7,710 nucleotides of DNA from Micrococcales bacterium. Its GTDB lineage: Bacteria > Actinomycetota > Actinomycetes > Actinomycetales > Dermatophilaceae. The translations under genes and the position numbers were made by a program. The DNA lies in NCBI GenBank assembly GCA_003157445.1, contig PMJN01000175.1, forward strand, positions 6,734 to 14,443. The letters run 5' to 3'. This document shows positions 1 through 5,472 of the stretch, in pieces. Under the pieces are notes generated by a model. It did not search any database. It was not told where the DNA came from and saw only the letters and a list, made by a program, of their open reading frames with translations. How positions within the stretch are numbered: position 1 is the stretch's first letter; each line of letters opens with the position of its first letter.

Positions 1-186
1 GTCGACTTCTTCTTCGAGTGCTCGCGGTGGAGCGGGGCGCCTCGGCTGCTCGAGGTCGACAAGGCCGCCGAGCTGCGATGGTTCGACCTCGATGCATTGC
101 CCACTCCGGTCGTGCCGCACGAACTCTTCGTCCTGCAGACGCTGGCCGACGGCGGTCCCGCCCCGGTTGTGACGTTCGGGTTCTGA
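1..186 (+). CDS. Nudix hydrolase, C-terminal fragment
   Basis: The window opens inside this gene; frame 1 gives 61 residues and then TGA. The fragment reads VDFFFECSRWSG, then a stretch ending in ELRWFDLDALP, then a proline-rich tail PTPVVPHELF. This is the usual end of Nudix (MutT-type) proteins: a strand written F-F-F, an acidic E-x-RWFDLDxLP segment and a short amphipathic tail. The Nudix box itself would lie upstream and is not visible, so neither substrate (a nucleoside diphosphate linked to another group) nor catalytic residues can be judged. A weak hairpin follows about 20 bases after the stop. The family call rests on the C-terminal pattern only. Confidence 0.7.
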   Translation, partial: VDFFFECSRWSGAPRLLEVDKAAELRWFDLDALPTPVVPHELFVLQTLADGGPAPVVTFGF

Positions 187-203
187 CGATCACACCAATG
201 CAG

Positions 204-225
204 CCCCTCGTTAGTCCCTGAGGGG
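204..225 (+). terminator. possible weak terminator after the Nudix gene
   Basis: CCCCTC (204-209) can pair with GAGGGG (220-225) around a 10-base loop, 18 bases after the Nudix stop. There is no T-run after it. Actinobacterial terminators often lack one, but the stem is short. Confidence 0.3.
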
Positions 226-354
226 TCAGTCGCATAAGCGGCACACGTGCCCGTAGCCGAGGCTTGGTTTCAAGGCTCCGACGGTGGCCGGCATCTCTTT
301 CGTCGCACCGGGCGACGAGCTGGATAAGGATCTTGCCGATGTACCGTTTGCCCG

Positions 355-945
355 ATGGAGCCCGTCGACACTATCGAGGCTTGCCGTAGAAGCCATCGAC
401 TGCTGCTCGTCGGCCTCGCGCCGCTGACCGATGACGACTTTCGTGCGCCGAGCTTGCTGCCCCGCTATTCGCGGGCGCATGTCGTCACGCACATCGCGAA
501 CAAGTTCAAGGCCCATGTTCTGATCTTCGGGGGTCCGGCTGCCGGCGAGATCCGACAGCTCCACCCTGACGGGTACGACCCGGACCTGGCCGCGGATCTT
601 GGCGCGAGCCGCTCCGCAGACGAGCTCCGCTGCGACCTGGCGCAGTGCTTCAGTCTCCTCGAAGCGACGTGGGATGCATTCGACGATAACCTCTGGGACC
701 GGCAAGGGGTCATGGCCGCTGGCGCGCGAAAGATGGCCGAGATCGTGGCCCACCACCTGCGCAACGTCGAGGTCCACCACGTGGATCTCGACATCGGCCA
801 TCGACCTTCCGATTGGCCCCCGATCCTCGTCGAGGGTGAGCTGGCCAAGCGCCTCCGATCGTTTCCCGACCGAGCCGATCACGCCGAGCTCCTCGCCTGG
901 TTCCTCGGCCGGTCACTCGCACCCGAGTTGACCGGGCCCTGGTAG
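355..945 (+). CDS. MDMPI-family (maleylpyruvate isomerase-like, mycothiol-dependent) protein
   Basis: 196 residues of the DinB-like four-helix fold of the mycothiol-dependent maleylpyruvate isomerase family. Visible family marks are L-T-D-D-D-F-R-A-P-S-L-L-P (about 24-36), S-R-A-H-V-V-T-H (39-46, metal-binding His region) and R-N-V-E-V-H-H-V-D-L (136-145), followed by a P-S-D-W-P turn. Family members act on mycothiol adducts or bind a divalent metal in the cytoplasm; the actual substrate here is unknown. Where relatives usually have R-E-V-x-V-H, this protein has R-N-V-E-V-H, so the presumed metal-ligand Glu is Asn137. An in-frame TAA at 325-327 limits the N-terminus, which makes ATG 355 the first available start. 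It lacks a clear ribosome binding site. It is convergent with the GNAT gene and not in an operon with it. The aromatic-ring degradation genes expected beside a true maleylpyruvate isomerase are not seen here. Confidence 0.85.
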   Translation: MEPVDTIEACRRSHRLLLVGLAPLTDDDFRAPSLLPRYSRAHVVTHIANKFKAHVLIFGGPAAGEIRQLHPDGYDPDLAADLGASRSADELRCDLAQCFSLLEATWDAFDDNLWDRQGVMAAGARKMAEIVAHHLRNVEVHHVDLDIGHRPSDWPPILVEGELAKRLRSFPDRADHAELLAWFLGRSLAPELTGPW

Positions 946-1053
946 CGGTCATCGACCACCGGATACGGCCGCGCTCCTACGACCCTCGATCGAGCGCATC
1001 AATGTTTAGTCACCGCCTGGTCACTGATCCTCCTGCGGGACGGCGGCCTATCG

Positions 1054-1079
1054 CTGCGGAGTCCGGACCTGCGCCGCAG
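1054..1079 (-). terminator. possible hairpin after the GNAT gene
   Basis: CTGCGG (1054-1059) pairs with CCGCAG (1074-1079), enclosing the 8-base palindrome GTCCGGAC (1061-1068). It begins directly after the GNAT stop codon and lies between two convergent genes. No T-run, so this is only a candidate. Confidence 0.3.
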
Positions 1080-1625
1080 TCATTCGCCTTCCGGGGCGAG
1101 GTAGATCCGCACGGGCAGCCTTTCGCCTTGCCGTGTGACCCAGTCGGCCTGCCGACGGTCCACCAGGCGCCACCCAAGGCGCTCGTACAGCTTGATTGCT
1201 GGTGTTCCGACATCGACGACATCGAGCATCAGTCGATAGTCATGCGCCGACGTCCACGACGACACTGCCGCCAGCAGGGACGTGCCAAGCCCGAGTCCCC
1301 GGCCGCGCGCAACCGGTGACACAAACAGACGCGAGACGCTGGCTAGGCGGTCCGTACTGACCCCGGCCAGCAAAGCGACCACCGGGTCATCGACCCCGCG
1401 CACAACGCAGACGTGACCCAGGATCGAGCCGGTCACGTCATCGTGAGCGACCCATGCCGCTGTGCACCCGCTCGGGCTGAGCCACCCTGCCGGGTCCACA
1501 GGCCACCACGTCGGGTAGTCGTCCGCCATGTGCACCGCACCAAGTGCGAGGACGCAGCCCGCGAGGTCTTCATCCGTACGAGGGCGCACATCCACACCAA
1601 CCAGCATGGGCCTACGCGGCTCCAT
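1080..1625 (-). CDS. GNAT-family N-acetyltransferase
   Basis: 181 residues covering a single GNAT domain. Motif A, which binds the acetyl-CoA pyrophosphate, is S-R-L-F-V-S-P-V-A-R-G-R-G-L-G (98-112), with R107, G110 and G112 fitting R/Q-x-x-G-x-G. Motif B is A-I-K-L-Y-E-R-L-G-W (143-152), the usual 'neighbour turned old' segment ending in F/W. The likely reaction is transfer of an acetyl group from acetyl-CoA to an amine; the acceptor cannot be read from the sequence. The ATG overlaps the stop of the upstream formyltransferase gene as TGATG, which points to translational coupling and a shared transcript. Met7 is an alternative start and would remove the overlap, giving 175 residues. Family is clear, substrate unknown. 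Confidence 0.85.
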   Translation of the reverse strand: MEPRRPMLVGVDVRPRTDEDLAGCVLALGAVHMADDYPTWWPVDPAGWLSPSGCTAAWVAHDDVTGSILGHVCVVRGVDDPVVALLAGVSTDRLASVSRLFVSPVARGRGLGLGTSLLAAVSSWTSAHDYRLMLDVVDVGTPAIKLYERLGWRLVDRRQADWVTRQGERLPVRIYLAPEGE

Positions 1626-2782
1626 CAGTGGTGGAACAGCCTAAGTCCGGTGCGGGCGAGAGTAATGCCGTGTTCACGGCAGGCCTCCGCGATCTCCCCA
1701 GATCTAATGGAACCGCCTGGTTCGGCGATGAAGGAGACGCCATGGCGGTGGGCGTGATCCACGTTGTCGCGGAAAGGCAGGAATCCATCCGAGGCGAAGG
1801 CAACGTCGGTGAGGTGGCCAAGCCACTCTGCGCGCTGGTCGGCGGTCAACGGAGCAGCGGGCGAAATCAGTGCCTGATCCAAGCGCAGTTTCTCTTCGGG
1901 AGTGAGGTCACCCTCGATGAAACGGACCTGCCAATTGATCTTGTCATGGGTCCGAGTGCCAGGCCGGAAGGTAAGCGCTCGAACGGCTGGATGTCTGCGC
2001 AGCCACCAGACGTCGGTCTTGTCCCCGGCGAGCCGGGTGCAGTGGACGCGCGACTGCTGGCCGGCTCCGATCCCCAGGGTCATCCCATCTCGGACGTAGC
2101 ACACCGAATTTGACTGGGTGTACCGCAGAACTGCCAGGCCAAGCAGCAGATCCGCTATTGCGGTGGCCGGCAGTGGTCCGTCCACGCGATCCTTCAGGAG
2201 GTCTGCGGTCAGTGGTATCTGGTCGCGTTCCTGGGAAAGACGCAGACCGTAGACCTCACGGGACTCCATTCTGGGCGGGGTGAATGCCGCATCAGCCTCG
2301 ATGATCAGAAAGCGGCCCTTCCTCTTCTGGCTCAACCTCCGTACAGCGCTCGGGGCGTAGCCCGGCGCAACGATTCCGTCGCAGACGACGCCCATCAGCA
2401 ACTCTGCCAACTCGTCGTCGACCGGATGGGAGACAGCAGCGAAGTCACCGCAGGAGGACTTTGGATCGGCATCGCGCGCCCGAAGGTAGGCGCTGGTGAG
2501 GTCCCCGACCGTGCCGCCGCCGACGCCGTAGAGCTCCGCCATGACTTCGTCGACAGGACCGGCCACTGCAGCACCCGCTGGTGAGACGTGCTTGAACGAG
2601 GCCGCCGCCGGCTTGCCGAGCGCCTGGCTCGCCTCATGTACGAGCTGCCACCCATTGAGCGCATCGAGCAGATTAATGTATGACGGCTCCCCGTTCAGCA
2701 GCCGAATCGGCCAACTCCCGGCCTCTACCGGCGAGACGTCCGTCAGAGCCTGTTGTGGGTTGATTCCATAGCGCAGTTCCAC
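1625..2782 (-). CDS. stand-alone AICAR formyltransferase (phosphoribosylaminoimidazolecarboxamide formyltransferase), PurH C-terminal type
   Basis: Transfers a formyl group from 10-formyl-tetrahydrofolate to AICAR (ZMP) to give FAICAR, the penultimate step of IMP synthesis, in the cytosol. I chose GTG 2782 (385 residues): it follows GGAGG by 7 bases and gives V/M-E-L-R-Y-G-I-N-P-Q-Q, the normal start of this domain. A GTG at 2839 would add 19 residues with no family resemblance. Visible motifs are L-N-G-E-P-S-Y-I-N-L-L-D-A-L (29-42), the catalytic K-H of S-F-K-H-V-S-P-A-G (K64, H65), R-Y-T-Q-S-N-S-V (220-227), G-I-G-A-G-Q-Q-S-R (237-245), S-D-G-F-L-P-F-R-D-N-V-D (331-342) and the terminal L-R-L-F-H-H. 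The roughly 200-residue IMP cyclohydrolase domain of bifunctional PurH (about 520 residues) is absent, and no cyclohydrolase gene is nearby. The wording of the motifs, including the L-F-H-H end, is closer to animal ATIC than to typical bacterial PurH. It overlaps the downstream GNAT gene by one base. Confidence 0.9.
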   Translation of the reverse strand: MELRYGINPQQALTDVSPVEAGSWPIRLLNGEPSYINLLDALNGWQLVHEASQALGKPAAASFKHVSPAGAAVAGPVDEVMAELYGVGGGTVGDLTSAYLRARDADPKSSCGDFAAVSHPVDDELAELLMGVVCDGIVAPGYAPSAVRRLSQKRKGRFLIIEADAAFTPPRMESREVYGLRLSQERDQIPLTADLLKDRVDGPLPATAIADLLLGLAVLRYTQSNSVCYVRDGMTLGIGAGQQSRVHCTRLAGDKTDVWWLRRHPAVRALTFRPGTRTHDKINWQVRFIEGDLTPEEKLRLDQALISPAAPLTADQRAEWLGHLTDVAFASDGFLPFRDNVDHAHRHGVSFIAEPGGSIRSGEIAEACREHGITLARTGLRLFHH

Positions 2783-2789
2783 GTCATGA

Positions 2790-2794
2790 CCTCC
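2790..2794 (-). promoter_or_regulatory. ribosome binding site that fixes the formyltransferase start
   Basis: GGAGG on the minus strand, 7 bases before GTG 2782. It is the best Shine-Dalgarno site of the region. It supports this start over the upstream GTG 2839 and ATG 2806. Confidence 0.75.
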
Positions 2795-2843
2795 AGAAAG
2801 GGGCATCGTGACAGGAGCGCCCAGGCGGACGACGCACACATCG

Positions 2844-2874
2844 GACCATGGTCGCTCCCCGGTGGTGAACCACC
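2844..2874. promoter_or_regulatory. two adjacent palindromes upstream of the formyltransferase gene
   Basis: GACCATGGTC (2844-2853) is a perfect 10-base palindrome. GGTGGT-GA-ACCACC (2861-2874) has perfect 6-base arms. They lie about 60 to 90 bases before the formyltransferase start, where an operator would be expected. No convincing -35/-10 pair was found beside them. Confidence 0.3.
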
Positions 2875-3209
2875 TGCGCCAGTCGCAACCGCCAGCGAAT
2901 CTAGCAGCAGGCGCCTCCCCGGTCTTTCAGCAAGTGCCTGGCTAGCCTCATTGAGTTGGTAGCGATCATGGCCGAAAGTAAGTCGTTCGTGGATGTAGCG
3001 CCGTCCACCGTCCCGTTACCCCCTACGGGTCAGGTGCGCCGCCGCCCACCTGGTCAGATCGTCCGGCACAGCGGCAGGGTGGCCACGGTGAACTCGGCAG
3101 AGGGAGAGGCCCCGCCCGTCACGATCTGGCTGCGTAGCGTGATGGGTGGGGTCGGGCGAGTCGCCGTGGCCGTACCTGGTGTCACACGTGCCTCGCGGCG
3201 TATGCGGCT
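2875..3209. other. interval without an intact gene; possible coding remnant on the - strand
   Basis: No start-to-stop gene with convincing composition was found. On the minus strand one frame (3015 down to about 2870, after a TAA at 3018-3016) gives G-R-R-Y-I-H-E-R-L-T-F and then R-Y-Q-L-N-E-A-S-Q-A-L. This looks like real protein rather than noise. The same frame above the TAA also reads plausibly (P-D-D-L-T-R-W-A-A-A-H-L). There is no usable start codon, so if it is a gene it is broken. I do not recognise the family. A zinc-dependent dehydrogenase C-terminus is one guess, unsupported by any diagnostic motif. Confidence 0.3.
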
Positions 3210-3686
3210 TCAGATGAGGAGTTGGGAGACGCGGCCGCGTGAGACGTGGGTGAGGAACGCGATGTCGGTGATGGACAGGCCGCGGTCGCGCAGTTCCTTG
3301 ACGACTTCGCGGGTGCGCTTGGCAGCCTCTGCTTCGGCGTTCTTGGCGTCCCTCATGGCCGCCCAGGCGCCGATGACGCGGGTCATCAGCTCGTCGTCAC
3401 CGATGTCGGGAGCCGAGATGACGTGCATGTCCTTGTCATCGGTCAGGGCTCGCACGAACTCCCACGTCTTGACCTCAAGTTGCTTGAGGGTGGCGCATTC
3501 GGTCATACCGACCAAGCGGGCCTGGTCCTTGGCGTCGGGGTCATAGGCGAGGATCCGGATCTCCCAGCCGCCTCCTTCTCGGGGGGTGGCTTTGCCTACG
3601 TAGCTCTTGTCGAGCGGCCAATCCTCGAAGGGGTTCTTCGGCAGCCGGTCGGCCTGTGATGATGCTTGTGCTGCTGTCTCGGTCAT
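3210..3686 (-). CDS. HicB-like antitoxin/regulator with C-terminal helix-turn-helix
   Basis: 158 residues. Residues 28-90 (S-Y-V-G-K-A-T-P-R-E-G-G-G-W-E-I-R onward, then A-T-L-K-Q-L-E and W-E-F-V-R-A-L) have the order of a partial HicB fold: strand, G-G-G-W turn, then a helix. Residues 111-130 are a charged helix. Residues 126-157 are a helix-turn-helix (E-L-R-D-R-G-L-S-I-T-D-I-A-F-L, then V-S-R-G-R-V-S-Q-L-L), so the protein probably binds DNA. In classical pairs a small HicA toxin gene adjoins hicB. None is present within several hundred bases on either side, so this is better read as an orphan regulator, common in actinobacteria. ATG 3686 is preceded by GAAGGG about 10 bases upstream. A well-formed promoter lies 59-88 bases upstream. 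The target is unknown; the formyltransferase-GNAT pair downstream in the same direction is the nearest candidate. Confidence 0.7.
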   Translation of the reverse strand: MTETAAQASSQADRLPKNPFEDWPLDKSYVGKATPREGGGWEIRILAYDPDAKDQARLVGMTECATLKQLEVKTWEFVRALTDDKDMHVISAPDIGDDELMTRVIGAWAAMRDAKNAEAEAAKRTREVVKELRDRGLSITDIAFLTHVSRGRVSQLLI

Positions 3687-3744
3687 GTGGGTGGTCCCTT
3701 CATGAGTGCACCTGCCTCACGCGCGATCCGCGGAAGACACGTGC

Positions 3745-3774
3745 AGTATAGGGCCCCTAGCTATCGACCGTCTA
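3745..3774 (-). promoter_or_regulatory. sigma-70-type promoter of the HicB-like gene
   Basis: On the minus strand TAGACG (3774-3769) and TATACT (3750-3745) are 18 bases apart. They match the -35 and -10 consensus at 4 of 6 and 5 of 6 positions. Transcription would start near 3738, giving a leader of about 50 bases. A CTAG tetramer flanks the spacer on both sides (3757-3760, 3772-3775), but the arms are too short to call an operator. Confidence 0.6.
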
Positions 3775-4352
3775 GCGGTACTAAATCACGCCTTGCGGTG
3801 TCTTTCCCGGAACCTTGAGGGGAACCTGATCCTGCAGCGGCACAGGCCCGGACCCTGCACGCAAAGGTGCGTCCCGTAGGACTCGCCCGGTCAAGATTCC
3901 CGCTCGCGCACCCCTTACGAAGCAGGCACAGAGGACCCTGGTCTCGCCCGGCCCGCAGGTACCCCTACGCGGGCTTGCCCACGAAGTAGGTGCGCTTGGC
4001 ACTCAACCGGGGAGATCCACCGCGTCACTGGCTGACGCAAGAACGGTTGACTATTCACCCGCACGAGACTCTATGCAGTCAGTAGACGCGCCCTCAAGCA
4101 ACGAGCGAGCGTTTCGTCACGGACAGCCACCTGCGTCCTAGTGGGCGGAATGACGCTCGCTGTACCGGGTGTCATGGGATTCGTCGAAGTCGCGCAACGC
4201 GCTGTCTTCGGCTACGAGAGTGAGTCTCGATAGCAACATCCTGCGGACACGGCGGCTCGGTTCTGACGTGTCCGGTCATCGATCTTCAAGTGCCGAGCAC
4301 CTTGGGAGGGGCCGAGCCTCGAAAGCACAACTGGGCGCGCAGCGAACGACTA
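3775..4352. other. interval with no convincing gene
   Basis: A 73-codon frame (4002-3781, minus) has mixed third-position composition, unlike the genes here, and I reject it. A 33-codon minus frame (4239-4138) contains A-E-D-S-A-L-R-D-F-D-E-S-H-D, which looks protein-like but has no ribosome binding site. It may be a remnant. GCCCGC (3951-3956) and GCGGGC (3969-3974) could form a 6-bp hairpin. TTGACT at 4047-4052 on the + strand resembles a -35 box, but no good -10 box or gene follows. Confidence 0.4.
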
Positions 4353-5272
4353 CTAGGCGGGCTCCACCGCGGGGCATGATGCCGAATTCTGCTCGCCGCG
4401 GGCTGTGGCGAGCTGGGCACGCAGGTCATCACGATCTCGCCACAGCGATTCCCGTACCGCGCGCACGGCGGCGCGCCGGTCGCGTAGGGCGCGCTGGTCC
4501 GCCGTATCGAGGGCGGCCGTCAAGGTTGCTGTCGCCCGTCGTTCCTGTTCGGCGAGGACTTCGGCGGTGCGCAATTGTTGGGCTTGGGAGGCGGAGACAG
4601 CTTGGCTCAGTGCATCTTCGGCGCGGGCGCGACCGTCCGCGGCGTCATGCCAGGCCGCTTCCGCGGTAGCGAGTCGCTCCTCCAAGACTTCGGTCGTGCG
4701 CAGGGCGGTGTCGGCGCGGCCGCTTCTTCGTCGGCGCGTGCTCGACGCCTGTATCGTGCGATTGGCATCCTCTCGCGCCTGGACCGCGGCATCCCGCGCG
4801 GCGTTGGCCTTCGCAGCCACTAACTCGGCTTGGCGGGTGGCGACCTCAGCCTCGAGTCGTCCCACTTCGGCCTCTCGACGAAGGCCCGAGGCTTCGTCCA
4901 GGCGCGCCTGGATGGCGAGCACCGATGCGCGGTGTTCGCCGCGCAGGACCTGCTCTCTCCCGCTGTCTGTCCATGTCGCACGCCTCCATGTCCAGAGCAA
5001 CGATCACGGCCAGGCGTTGCAGACGACCCGACCGTTGGTCCAGGGCCTGGGCGAGTGTGTGGGACGGAGCCTCGGGGTCTAGACCGATCTCGGCAAGCAC
5101 GCCCTGCGCCTCTGCCGCTCGTGCTTGTTGCCGGCGATCCTCAGCATCGCGCTGGCGGTTCGCCCGGGCACGATGTGTCTTCCCGCACTCGCTCATTCCC
5201 ACCGGCGTAGTTGCACCCCTTCTGTACCAGCTGAGTACGACCGTAGGGCCAGTTCATCTCGGTCTCGTCCAT
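4353..5272 (-). pseudogene. coiled-coil protein gene with two apparent frame changes
   Basis: Three consecutive minus-strand frames fit together as one gene of about 305 residues. Segment 1 starts at ATG 5272, 7 bases after a perfect AAAGGA, and reads M-D-E-T-E-M-N-W-P-Y-G-R-T-Q-L and C-N-Y-A-G-G-N. Segment 2 (from about 5196) reads E-C-G-K-T-H-R-A-R-A-N-R-Q-R-D-A-E-D and E-I-G-L-D-P-E-A-P-S-H-T-L. Segment 3 (about 4975 to TAG 4353) reads G-R-E-Q-V-L-R-G-E-H-R-A and is then a long Ala/Glu/Arg/Gln helix with heptad spacing. Each junction requires skipping one base, as if two single-base insertions had occurred (near 5190 and near 4970). Long Ala/Glu/Arg coiled coils of this kind occur in plasmid KfrA-like and related element proteins, but I see no diagnostic motif. 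Alternatives are a genuine two-gene overlap (43-codon leader ORF, then ATG 5196) or sequencing indels. It lies downstream of int, same strand. Confidence 0.5.
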
Positions 5273-5279
5273 ATCTGGG

Positions 5280-5285
5280 TCCTTT
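5280..5285 (-). promoter_or_regulatory. ribosome binding site of the coiled-coil gene
   Basis: AAAGGA on the minus strand with 7 bases before ATG 5272. This strong site is the main reason to place the gene start there and not at the weaker ATG 5196. Confidence 0.6.
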
Positions 5286-5300
5286 CTCCCTGCCGGCTTG

Positions 5301-5358
5301 GCACGAGCCGTGCGCCGGGACCGTACGGTTCTTCGCACGGTCAGCCCGTACGGTGCGG
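5301..5358. repeat. cluster of nested and repeated palindromes between int and the coiled-coil gene
   Basis: ACCGTACGGT (5320-5329) is a perfect palindrome. It is enclosed almost symmetrically by CCGTGCG (5308-5314) and CGCACGG (5334-5340). The core CCGTACGG recurs at 5346-5353, 25 bases on. GCACG-AGC-CGTGC (5301-5313) is a further inverted repeat. The cluster lies 30 to 90 bases upstream of the coiled-coil gene and 115 bases beyond the int stop. It fits either an operator region or integrase/accessory-protein binding sites of an attachment region. Confidence 0.55.
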
Positions 5359-5455
5359 CTGCCGCGCGCAGCGGCAATAGGCCCGAAATCCTCGGCGAAA
5401 GACGCCCCAATCTCAGGTCATCTCTGGGCAGGCCGTATGTCGCGAGCCCGGTCCC

Positions 5456-5467
5456 ATTCGGTCGAAT
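5456..5467. repeat. short palindrome at the int 3' end
   Basis: ATTCG-GT-CGAAT is a perfect inverted repeat ending 5 bases before the int stop codon. CCC (5453-5455) and GGG (5470-5472) extend it with a two-base bulge. It could be a weak terminator or part of a recombinase core site; nothing decides between them. Confidence 0.3.
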
Positions 5468-5472
5468 CTGGG

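Noticed and set aside
226..882. 218-codon minus-strand frame opposite the MDMPI gene
   Set aside because: It lies on the antisense of a recognised family gene and has no family features of its own.
1544..2113. 189-codon + strand frame across the formyltransferase/GNAT junction
   Set aside because: Antisense to two recognised genes; no motif or ribosome binding site.
2956..3546. 196-codon + strand frame
   Set aside because: Its second half is antisense to the HicB-like gene and its first half has no motif. No gene called.
3781..4002. 73-codon minus-strand frame
   Set aside because: Third codon positions are mixed, unlike the GC-rich third positions of real genes here; no ribosome binding site and no recognisable domain.
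4405..5082. 225-codon + strand frame rich in Ser, Ala and Arg
   Set aside because: Antisense of the coiled-coil gene; its composition is simply the complement of Ala/Glu/Arg codons.
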